Assembly (NCBI GenBank): GCA_009776625.1
Contig: WRNL01000079.1
Span: 1-7,051 of the forward strand
Source of the DNA: Methanomassiliicoccaceae archaeon
GTDB taxonomy: Archaea > Thermoplasmatota > Thermoplasmata > Methanomassiliicoccales > Methanomethylophilaceae
Direction of reading: 5' to 3'
Length of the DNA: 7,051 nt
Every line of letters starts with the position of its first letter. The stretch's first letter is position 1. The notes beneath the pieces were generated by a model, which was not told the DNA's origin, did no database searches, and saw only the letters and a list, made by a program, of their open reading frames with translations. The position numbers were made by a program, and so were the translations under genes. This document shows, piece after piece, positions 1 to 5,226 of the stretch.

Positions 1-774
1 CCCCAGCCCGCCGATGACGCTGTGCTCCTCCGCCGTCACCATGCACCCAGTGTGCATCAGCGACGCCATCAGGGCGGCCGTGTCCAGCGGCTTTACCGTG
101 GACATGTTCACCACCTCCGCGTCTATCCCGTCCTCCTGGAGCATCCCCGCCGCCTCCATGCAGTGGCCGACCATCTGCCCCGTCCCCACGAGGGACACGT
201 CCGACCCCTCCCTGAGGACCGTCGCCCTGCCTATGGCGAAGGGCGCGCCCTCCTCCGTGACCACGGGGGACTCGGAGCGCCCCAGCCTCATGTAGACCGG
301 GCCGTCGAACGCCGCTATCGCCATGGTCGCGGCGTACGCCTCGTACGCGTCGGCGGGGGACACCACGGTCATGTTCGGCAGCGCCCTCATCAGCGCGATG
401 TCCTCGAGCGCCTGATGGGAGGCGCCGTCCTCGCCCACGCTTATCCCGCAATGGGTCGCCACGACCTTGACGTTCAGCCTGGGGTAGGCGACTGCCAGCC
501 TTATCTGCTCCCAGCATCTCCCGGTGGCGAACACGGCGAAGGTGGACGCGAACACCGTCTTCCCCGAGACCGCCAGCCCCGACGCGACGCCGATCATGTT
601 CTGCTCCGCTATCCCCACCTCTATGAACCTCTCCGGCGCGGCCTTCCTGAACTCCGACGTCTTCGTGGAGTCCGCCAGGTCGGCGTCGAGCACCACCACG
701 TCGGGGTCCGAGGCGGCGAGCTCCGCGAGCGCCTTCCCGTAATAGTTCCTCTGGGCGAGCCTCTTCCCCGTCAT
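1..774 (-). CDS. Transketolase, C-terminal subunit (partial, runs off left edge)
   Basis: This is the pyrimidine-binding and C-terminal half of a split thiamine-diphosphate transketolase. It pairs with the N-terminal subunit encoded just upstream to move two-carbon ketol units between sugar phosphates in the cytoplasm (non-oxidative pentose phosphate pathway, supplying ribose-5-P and erythrose-4-P). The 258 residues present start MTGKRLAQRNYYGKALAEL. Visible motifs are IEVGIAEQNM (51-60), whose Glu57 is the conserved residue that contacts the ThDP aminopyrimidine, and THCGISVGEDGASHQ (108-122) with His120. The C-terminal transketolase domain begins near 178 and is cut at the edge; family members are usually about 310-320 residues. 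The ATG overlaps the stop of the N-terminal subunit gene (ATGA, 771-774), so translation is probably coupled. A DXS or pyruvate dehydrogenase E1-beta identity is less likely given the partner gene and these motifs. Confidence 0.93.
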   Translation of the reverse strand, partial: MTGKRLAQRNYYGKALAELAASDPDVVVLDADLADSTKTSEFRKAAPERFIEVGIAEQNMIGVASGLAVSGKTVFASTFAVFATGRCWEQIRLAVAYPRLNVKVVATHCGISVGEDGASHQALEDIALMRALPNMTVVSPADAYEAYAATMAIAAFDGPVYMRLGRSESPVVTEEGAPFAIGRATVLREGSDVSLVGTGQMVGHCMEAAGMLQEDGIDAEVVNMSTVKPLDTAALMASLMHTGCMVTAEEHSVIGGLG

Positions 775-1595
775 GACCTGCACACCAGCTCCCCTAGCGC
801 CATGCTCTCCTCCTCGGACTTGCAGGCCTTCCCGTGGAAGTCGCAGTTGTTCTCCATGAACGACACGCCCTTCCCTTTCACCGTGTTCATTATCACTACC
901 GTCGGGTTCGTCTCCGACGCCCTCGCCTTCGCGCATGCGTCGAGTATCTGGTGCAGGCAGTGGCCGTCGATGATTATCACGTTCCACCCGAACGCCCTCC
1001 ATTTGTCCTGCAGCGGGAAGAGGGACATCGTGCCCTCGGTGCCGCCCGTGATCTGCAGGTTGTTGCGGTCCACGAACGCTATCAGGTTGTTGAGGCCGTA
1101 GTGGTGGGCTAGCATCGCCGCCTCCCAGTTCTGCCCGCTCTGCAGCTCCCCGTCGCCGAGGAGGCAGAACACCCTGTAGTCCTTGCCGTCGAGCTTGCCC
1201 GCCAGCGCCATGCCGCAGGCCATGCTCAGCCCCTGGCCGAGGGACCCCGTGGACATCTCCACGCCGGGCGCCTTGCCCCTGACGGGGTGCCCTTGCAGGA
1301 TGGAGCCCATCTTCCTCAGGGTGAGGAGCTCCTTCTTGGGGAAGTACCCAGCCTCGGCCAGCGCGGCGTACAGTATCGGCGCGGCGTGGCCCTTAGAGAG
1401 TATGAAGCGGTCCCTGTCCTCCCACTGGGGGTCGGAGGGGTCGTGCCTCATCACGTTGAAGTACAGCGCGGCCATGAGGTCGGCCGACGACAGGGAGCCG
1501 CCCGGGTGCCCCGAGCCGGCCGCAGAGGTGGCCTCTATGACATCGCGCCTGAGCGCGTTGGCCCTCCTCTCCAGCTCCTCCTTCACGCCGACCAT
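771..1595 (-). CDS. Transketolase, N-terminal subunit
   Basis: A 274-residue protein that matches the usual size of stand-alone archaeal transketolase N-subunits. It carries the diphosphate-binding half of the ThDP site: GSGHPGGSLSSAD (27-39) with His30, KGHAAPILYAAL (68-79), QGHP with His103, STGSLGQG (115-122), and the ThDP/Mg motif that starts at GDGE (147-150) and ends at NN (178-179). KGKGVSFMEN (240-249) is the conserved tail motif. Together with the overlapping downstream C-subunit it should form the active transketolase. The ATG lies 12 nt after the PCNA stop; a GAGGGG Shine-Dalgarno stretch overlaps that stop codon, which suggests translational coupling to PCNA. There is no separate promoter in the gap, so it is most likely transcribed from the TFS promoter. 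Confidence 0.96.
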   Translation of the reverse strand: MVGVKEELERRANALRRDVIEATSAAGSGHPGGSLSSADLMAALYFNVMRHDPSDPQWEDRDRFILSKGHAAPILYAALAEAGYFPKKELLTLRKMGSILQGHPVRGKAPGVEMSTGSLGQGLSMACGMALAGKLDGKDYRVFCLLGDGELQSGQNWEAAMLAHHYGLNNLIAFVDRNNLQITGGTEGTMSLFPLQDKWRAFGWNVIIIDGHCLHQILDACAKARASETNPTVVIMNTVKGKGVSFMENNCDFHGKACKSEEESMALGELVCRS

Positions 1596-1607
1596 GCCAC
1601 GGCCCCC

Positions 1608-2345
1608 TCAGTCGTTCTCGATCCTCGGCGCCAGGAAGTACACCACTTTGGCCTCCCCGCCGGCGAGCTCGAAGACCAGCTTGACGGGGAAGTCCTTGTC
1701 CAGCTCCACCCTTATCTTCGTCCCCGAGGGTATCGCCTTGAGTATGTTCGCGAAATAGTCCAGGGGGAACAGGCTCTGCACCTCGGCGGGGGAGTCCAGG
1801 CTCTCGAGGTCCGCGCCGGCTAGCTTTAGGCTGGCCTTGTCCGTGTCCCCCTCGCACGACAGCTCGAACTCCTCGGGCCCCGCCCTGATGGATATGTGGT
1901 CCGATATGGACTCGGCCGCCTTTATGCCCCTCTGGAGCTGCTCCACCTGCATCACCGCGCTGGCCGAGAGCGTCAGCTGCGGGACCTTGGGGTCGCTCAT
2001 GCTGGAGGTCTCCACCAGGTTCATCGACCTCGTGACGTTGCCTATCCTGAACACGAACCTCCCGTTCTCCTCGTCCTGCTCCATCGCGACGATGTCGCCG
2101 GGCCCAGCCAGCTTGATGACGGTCTTGACCTTGTCCAGGTCCAGGCCTAGCTCCGTGCCGTCCGCCGAGTACGACTCGAAGGCCTTGGCCCCTATCCTGA
2201 GCTCGATCATTGCGACGTGCGCCGGGTCCACCGCCTTGAGCGTCATGCCCTCGGGGGTGATCGCGAACTTCACCTCGTCTATGAGCGTGGATATGATGTT
2301 GACCAGCCCTTTGAGGGTCTCCGATTTTATCTCTGCCTTGAACAT
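1608..2345 (-). CDS. pcn: DNA polymerase sliding clamp (PCNA)
   Basis: A 245-residue protein, the normal length of archaeal PCNA. PCNA forms a trimeric ring round DNA that tethers replicative polymerases, FEN1, ligase and other PIP-box proteins. The N-terminus (MFKAEIKSETLKGLVNIIS) and the pattern TPEGMTLKAVDPAHVAMIEL (30-49) are typical of domain 1. The stretch around residues 110-130 (NLVETS...VPQLTLSA) is the interdomain connecting loop that helps form the PIP-box pocket. The C-terminus VVYFLAPRIEND has the conserved (L)APRI(E) strand. It starts 26 nt after the TFS stop, with GGTGA as a Shine-Dalgarno site about 4 nt before the ATG. No truncation or unusual residue is seen. Homotrimer formation is assumed because only one PCNA gene is visible. 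Confidence 0.97.
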   Translation of the reverse strand: MFKAEIKSETLKGLVNIISTLIDEVKFAITPEGMTLKAVDPAHVAMIELRIGAKAFESYSADGTELGLDLDKVKTVIKLAGPGDIVAMEQDEENGRFVFRIGNVTRSMNLVETSSMSDPKVPQLTLSASAVMQVEQLQRGIKAAESISDHISIRAGPEEFELSCEGDTDKASLKLAGADLESLDSPAEVQSLFPLDYFANILKAIPSGTKIRVELDKDFPVKLVFELAGGEAKVVYFLAPRIEND

Positions 2346-2371
2346 TTACTCACCAACGTCGATCCTGTGGT

Positions 2372-2671
2372 TCAGTATTCTCTCCATGAATGGTTGCACT
2401 TGCAGCACCTGTATATCCTCGTCTCCGGCTCGTCCGCCGAGCGCGTCTGCCTCAGGACGAAGTACGCCTCGGAGTTGTTGCACTCCGGGCAGGTTATGCG
2501 GGTCTTGGGGAGGGTGGCGATGTTCTCGGTTATGACCGTGGTCTCCCTGTCCCCGGAGTCGGTCACGAACACCTGCGCCCTCTCCCCTTTCTCTTTGGTG
2601 GAGCCGCAGGAGTTGCAGACGTACATCTCCTCCTTCGGGAACATCATCGAGCCGCACGCTGAACAGAACAA
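2372..2671 (-). CDS. tfs: Transcription factor S (TFS), transcript-cleavage factor
   Basis: A 99-residue protein with two zinc ribbons, the standard archaeal TFS architecture (related to eukaryotic TFIIS and Rpb9/Rpc11). The N-terminal ribbon uses Cys3, Cys6, Cys19 and Cys22; the C-terminal ribbon uses Cys61, Cys64, Cys89 and Cys92. The signature QTRSADEPETRIYRC (75-89) contains the acidic pair Asp80-Glu81 that reaches the RNA polymerase active site and stimulates cleavage of backtracked RNA, so this copy looks active rather than an inhibitory paralogue. The start is TTG (2669-2671). An in-frame TAA at 2687-2689 rules out any upstream start, and a GAGGT Shine-Dalgarno site precedes it by 7 nt. 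It is the first gene of the TFS-PCNA-transketolase operon. Confidence 0.97.
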   Translation of the reverse strand: MFCSACGSMMFPKEEMYVCNSCGSTKEKGERAQVFVTDSGDRETTVITENIATLPKTRITCPECNNSEAYFVLRQTRSADEPETRIYRCCKCNHSWREY

Positions 2672-2678
2672 ATCCTCA

Positions 2679-2683
2679 ACCTC
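2679..2683 (-). promoter_or_regulatory. Shine-Dalgarno site for TFS (GAGGT), supports the TTG start
   Basis: GAGGT on the minus strand lies 7 nt before the TTG codon at 2671-2669. It is followed by a second GAGG nearer the start. There is no ATG between the upstream in-frame TAA (2687-2689) and the first zinc-ribbon cysteine, so this site fixes the unusual TTG initiation. Confidence 0.6.
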
Positions 2684-2699
2684 TGCTTACAGGACAACA

Positions 2700-2749
2700 G
2701 CTGACGCTATTAATATTTTTAGAGGGCGTCGCAGCGCATGGGCGTCAGC
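2700..2749. repeat. Inverted repeat bracketing the TFS TATA box
   Basis: GCTGACGC (2700-2707) and GCGTCAGC (2742-2749) are perfect 8-bp inverted arms separated by 34 nt. The TATA box lies in the spacer and the right arm covers the stop codon of the upstream membrane-protein gene. A further GGCGTC copy sits at 2725-2730, on the other side of the TATA box from the left arm. It could be an operator, a 3'-end hairpin of the upstream transcript, or chance in GC-rich DNA. Confidence 0.3.
2709..2720 (-). promoter_or_regulatory. TATA box of the TFS-PCNA-transketolase operon
   Basis: The minus-strand sequence AAAAATATTAAT is a striking AT island in GC-rich DNA. It is centred about 44 nt before the TFS start codon. 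With the usual archaeal spacing of about 26 nt from TATA centre to start site, transcription would begin near 2688-2690. That leaves a leader of roughly 18 nt that just includes the Shine-Dalgarno site. No comparable element is seen before PCNA or the transketolase genes, so it probably serves the whole cluster. Confidence 0.65.
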
Positions 2750-3533
2750 CCTTCTTGCGCTCGGACCTCTCCAGGATGTCGGAGAAGGGGCTGTCGGTCT
2801 TTTTCCCCTGCGGGGGCGGCCCGCCGCTCGACACCGTGGTCGTGACCGTCTGGACCGTCGTCGCCACGGGCCTCCCCTCCTGCGCCCTCGGGGCCCCGCC
2901 GTGGCCCTCCCTGCGCCCGGCGGCCGCGTCGGCGTTGACGTTGGTGACCATCCTCTGCGCCGCTATGCAGTCGTCGAAGGACTCGAAGCCTAGCCCCTTG
3001 TTCGCGCTGTACAGCCGCATCGACCTCGCGGCCGGCCGGGAGGATCCCTCCGTCGCGCCCAGCGCGATCAGGTGCGCCGTCTCCTTGCGGACCTGCCTCG
3101 ATAGCAGGCCCCCCACCGCGCCGAACACCGTGGCCACGCCCAGGCTGGAGAGCTCCAGGCTGGACGTGCCCTCTGCGAAGAACGACGCGAGGTAGGAGGC
3201 CGTCGCGCCCACGATCCCGCTGAGGGAGGCGGCCGCGTCGGCGGCGGACGCCCCGGGGTACCCCCCGTGCCCCAGGACCGGCGCGGAGAGCCCCCATACG
3301 GCCAGGAGCAGGGCCGCCCCGCAGACCAGCGAGACGGCCGCCCCCTTGACCATCGACCCGGCCTTCCTGCCGCAGACGTAGCCGGCGACCGCCGGCCCCA
3401 GGAGGGGCATCCACCAGAGGATCGCTGAAAGACCCAGGCAGAACACCGCCGCCATCCTGACGCTGTATACGTCGTTGTCCGCGCCTATTAGCTTCGCGAT
3501 CCTTTGTCGAACCTGGCCGTCTTCCATCCTCAT
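2745..3533 (-). CDS. Multi-pass membrane protein with charged cytoplasmic-type tail, function unknown
   Basis: I do not recognise this 262-residue protein. After a short charged N-terminus, hydrophobic segments lie at about 24-57 (two helices with a tight turn), 63-84, 103-120 and 129-146. The motif GPAVAGYVCGRKAGSMVKGA (46-65) resembles the Gly-rich GPxxAGYxxGRxxG turn of small archaeal membrane proteins such as DUF5518; this is a resemblance, not an assignment. Residues 147-262 form a hydrophilic tail. Its conserved-looking patch GFESFDDCIAAQRMVTNVN (182-200) is followed by a low-complexity Ala/Gly/Thr/Pro stretch (201-245) and a short charged end. A TATA box centred 28 nt upstream suggests a nearly leaderless transcript starting at ATG 3533; a second in-frame ATG two codons on (3527) is the alternative. 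It is followed by the TFS promoter, so it is probably monocistronic. Confidence 0.8.
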   Translation of the reverse strand: MRMEDGQVRQRIAKLIGADNDVYSVRMAAVFCLGLSAILWWMPLLGPAVAGYVCGRKAGSMVKGAAVSLVCGAALLLAVWGLSAPVLGHGGYPGASAADAAASLSGIVGATASYLASFFAEGTSSLELSSLGVATVFGAVGGLLSRQVRKETAHLIALGATEGSSRPAARSMRLYSANKGLGFESFDDCIAAQRMVTNVNADAAAGRREGHGGAPRAQEGRPVATTVQTVTTTVSSGGPPPQGKKTDSPFSDILERSERKKG

Positions 3534-3556
3534 CCCGCCGCGCCATCGGCGTAGGC

Positions 3557-3566
3557 GTTTAAAAAC
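3557..3566 (-). promoter_or_regulatory. TATA box for the 2745-3533 membrane protein gene
   Basis: GTTTTTAAAC on the minus strand is centred 28 nt before ATG 3533. This spacing predicts a transcription start within a few nucleotides of the start codon, i.e. a leaderless or nearly leaderless mRNA. No good Shine-Dalgarno site precedes the ATG, which agrees. Confidence 0.5.
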
Positions 3567-3572
3567 CTGCGC

Positions 3573-3577
3573 AAAAA
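3573..3577 (-). terminator. Possible T-tract terminator after the 3607-4983 gene
   Basis: Minus-strand CCCTCCCTTTTTGCG lies about 30 nt after the stop codon, and a second T5 run (3561-3565) follows within the next TATA box. Archaeal RNA polymerases can terminate at short T-runs without a hairpin. This tract is short, so support is weak. Confidence 0.25.
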
Positions 3578-3606
3578 GGGAGGGTTTAAGGGGTTTGTCC
3601 CGAGGG

Positions 3607-4983
3607 TCATTTCTTGACGGCCCTCTTCTTCTTGGCGGAGCGGTCGGCCTTCAGGTTCTCCTTCACGGCCCTGTTGATCTCCTCCGCCTGCTCCTTGCCG
3701 TCGGTTATGTCGCTCTCGAGGTAGCGGAACACGGTCCACCCCTCGGCCCTGAGCCTCTCGTCGATGGACGTGTCCCCCGCCTCGGCCTCCACGTAGACCG
3801 CGACCTTGGCCTTGACGTAGGCTATGGGGATCTGGTTCTCCCCGTAGTCCCTCCGGCATCTGAGGCCCTTGTTCCAAGTAGCCCTCCTCAGCAGCGCGCT
3901 GGGGGTGTCCTCCACGATCTCGAAGTCGTCATAGTAATCCTCGGGCGCATCCTCGGCCTCCGTCCCGTCCGCCCCTGGAACCGGCTCCGGCACAGGTTCC
4001 GGTATAGGCTCCGGCACGGGTTCCGGTATCGGCTCCGGCACGGGTTCCGGCACGGGTTCCGGTATCGGCTCCGGCACCGCCTCTGGAACAGACTCCGCCT
4101 TGACGGGCTCCGGCACGGGCTCGGGGGGCTCCTCCTTCTTGTGGGCGTCCCTTGCCGCCGCCGCCTCCCTGGAGCTCATCACCTTGAGCTTGGGCTGCTC
4201 CTTCTGTGCCTCCGCCGGCTTGGGCGGCTCCGCCTTGGGGGGCTCCTTCTTCGGCTCCTCCTTCCTCGGCACCTCCTTGTAGGCAGGCTTCTCCGTCGCC
4301 GGCTTCTTCGGCGCCGGCGCGGGCTCCTTCTTCGCGGGATAGGGCTTGGGCGCAGGCACGTTCTTCTTCGCCTCGCCGGGCGCCTTCCCGCCCTTGCTCT
4401 TCTTCTTCGTTTTCTCAGGCGCCGCCTCCACTACGGGGGCGAACCTAACCGCCGCCAGGAGCGCGACCCAGGCCATCACGACGATCGCGAACGCGAAGCC
4501 CATTATGTTGTTGTCGCCGGTCTGGCTCAGTATGCCTGTGAGCGCCATGATCAGCGTCAGTATCAGGGAGAACACCATGAGCACCTTCTGGTCGGTTACC
4601 CAGTCGCAGAACATGTCCGACGCCGCCGCCAGTATGGCCAGGGCTATGAACAGGTAGATCGCCCACTGCTCCCCCTCCGTTACACCCAGGACGACGAGCG
4701 CGACGCCGGCGAGGATCATGAGGATCCCACGGATCTTGCCTATGAACACCTTGGATTCCGCTTTCTTGTACGTTATCAGCAGGCCGAACACCGCTCCGAG
4801 GGCGCCGGCCACCACGCAGCCGCCGGCGAACACCGCCTCCGTGAAGAGGTCGCCCAAGCTGCCGCTCCCGAAGATGAATGTGTCGTCCAAGATGATCGCG
4901 ATCGCCATCGCCGCAAGGAACACTATGACCGCGGCCATGCCCAATCCGCCTATTATTTTCTCGTCGTTCAAAGCTGTCGCCAT
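3607..4983 (-). CDS. Six-helix membrane protein with Pro/Glu/Lys linker and Vsr/DUF559-like C-terminal domain
   Basis: A 458-residue protein of unknown function with three parts. (1) Six predicted membrane helices at about 10-32, 47-72, 84-102, 106-124, 132-153 and 159-182. (2) A long low-complexity linker (about 188-338), first Lys/Pro/Ala/Glu-rich, then PEPV/PEPI repeats (300-336), followed by a short acidic stretch. (3) A compact domain at about 360-443 with predicted helix-strand-strand-strand-helix-strand-helix order and the motif ERLRAEGWTVFRYLESDI. This resembles the GWxVLRF...EI end of Vsr/DUF559-type PD-(D/E)XK nucleases. The first catalytic Asp of that family appears to be Ala388, while Glu399 and Glu401 sit near the second acidic site, so activity is doubtful. 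A highly basic tail ends the protein. ATG 4983 is preferred over ATG 5004 because the TATA box (5001-5011) overlaps the latter codon and predicts a leaderless start near 4983. The domain match is by eye. Confidence 0.8.
   Translation of the reverse strand: MATALNDEKIIGGLGMAAVIVFLAAMAIAIILDDTFIFGSGSLGDLFTEAVFAGGCVVAGALGAVFGLLITYKKAESKVFIGKIRGILMILAGVALVVLGVTEGEQWAIYLFIALAILAAASDMFCDWVTDQKVLMVFSLILTLIMALTGILSQTGDNNIMGFAFAIVVMAWVALLAAVRFAPVVEAAPEKTKKKSKGGKAPGEAKKNVPAPKPYPAKKEPAPAPKKPATEKPAYKEVPRKEEPKKEPPKAEPPKPAEAQKEQPKLKVMSSREAAAARDAHKKEEPPEPVPEPVKAESVPEAVPEPIPEPVPEPVPEPIPEPVPEPIPEPVPEPVPGADGTEAEDAPEDYYDDFEIVEDTPSALLRRATWNKGLRCRRDYGENQIPIAYVKAKVAVYVEAEAGDTSIDERLRAEGWTVFRYLESDITDGKEQAEEINRAVKENLKADRSAKKKRAVKK
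3976..4086. repeat. Tandem 12-nt repeat encoding PEPV/PEPI
   Basis: About nine imperfect copies of a 12-nt unit, with variants such as GGCACGGGTTCC and GGTATCGGCTCC on the plus strand, encode alternating Pro-Glu-Pro-Val and Pro-Glu-Pro-Ile on the minus strand. The unit is a multiple of three, so copy-number change would alter linker length without a frameshift. Such Pro-rich repeats form stiff, extended spacers. Confidence 0.85.
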
Positions 4984-5000
4984 GTTTACATAACCAGCAT

Positions 5001-5011
5001 CCATATTTTAG
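5001..5011 (-). promoter_or_regulatory. TATA box for the 3607-4983 gene
   Basis: CTAAAATATGG on the minus strand, centred 23 nt before ATG 4983. It overlaps the alternative upstream ATG (5002-5004), which therefore would not be transcribed if this box is used. It closely matches the divergent plus-strand box at 5064-5074. Confidence 0.55.
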
Positions 5012-5063
5012 TATTTTCCCATAGGCGGGGGGGATTGGAGCCCAACATACCCACATTAGGAAA

Positions 5064-5074
5064 CTAAATATAGG
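5064..5074 (+). promoter_or_regulatory. TATA box for the beta-CASP ribonuclease / nadC operon
   Basis: CTAAATATAGG is centred near 5069, which predicts a transcription start around 5095-5097. The ribonuclease ATG at 5227 is 130 nt further on, so the leader is far longer than that of the other genes in this window. No nearer AT-rich TATA candidate is present; the A-rich tract at 5198-5211 lies just before the Shine-Dalgarno site and is too close to the gene. Confidence 0.55.
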
Positions 5075-5094
5075 CATGATAGTTACCTTTGTCA

Positions 5095-5226
5095 TCATGC
5101 GGACGCCGTCCGGGCACGGCGTCGCCACTCACTGTCAAAGAGGCGCCGCCGAGGCGGCCCCTCTTTTCACAAAAGCCCTTCGAAGAAGGCATCAGACAAA
5201 AAAAGAAAAAAGGAGAATACCCATCA
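5095..5226 (+). ncRNA. Structured 5' leader of the ribonuclease gene, or small RNA
   Basis: Hairpin 1 is a perfect 8-bp stem (GACGCCGT 5102-5109 with ACGGCGTC 5116-5123, loop CCGGGC). Hairpin 2 has a 7-bp outer stem (5137-5143 with 5160-5166), one C-C mismatch, a 5-bp inner stem (5145-5149 with 5154-5158) and loop CGAG. It is followed directly by T-rich sequence ending near 5167. A weak third stem lies at 5175-5190. Then come an A-rich, probably unstructured tract (about 5198-5211) and the Shine-Dalgarno site. Possible roles are an autoregulatory or processing site for the ribonuclease, an attenuator, or a separate RNA of about 75 nt ending after hairpin 2. The hairpins are read directly from the sequence; the function is inference. 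Confidence 0.4.
5211..5215 (+). promoter_or_regulatory. Shine-Dalgarno site for the beta-CASP ribonuclease (AGGAG)
   Basis: AGGAG follows an A-rich tract and lies 11 nt before ATG 5227 and 17 nt before the next in-frame ATG (5233). It supports 5227 as the start. It also argues against the in-frame TTG at 5089, which lies upstream of the predicted transcription start. Confidence 0.55.

Noticed and set aside
22..1101. Long plus-strand frames opposite the transketolase genes
   Set aside because: The minus strand encodes recognisable transketolase halves across the whole stretch; the plus frames show no motifs.
2719..3546. A 275-codon minus-strand frame beginning 13 nt upstream of the 262-residue membrane protein
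   Set aside because: It is Arg/Gly-rich with no hydrophobic segments or motifs. The chosen frame gives clear membrane helices and normal codon usage.
5027..5033. Run of seven G in the intergenic region
   Set aside because: It is non-coding and has no evident partner element; at most a site for sequencing slippage.
3475..5067. A 530-codon plus-strand open frame opposite the two membrane protein genes
   Set aside because: Its translation is Arg/Leu/Gly/His-rich with a repetitive RHRFRYRL pattern. That is the antisense image of the PEPV repeats; high GC keeps the frame open.
5102..5190. tRNA or other standard RNA gene in the divergent intergenic region
   Set aside because: The hairpins do not form a cloverleaf, and no T-loop (GTTCRA) or CCA-adjacent acceptor stem is present.
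5089..5226. N-terminal extension of the ribonuclease from an in-frame TTG at 5089
   Set aside because: The extra 46 residues do not resemble the family, the TTG lies upstream of the predicted transcription start, and the Shine-Dalgarno site at 5211-5215 fits ATG 5227.
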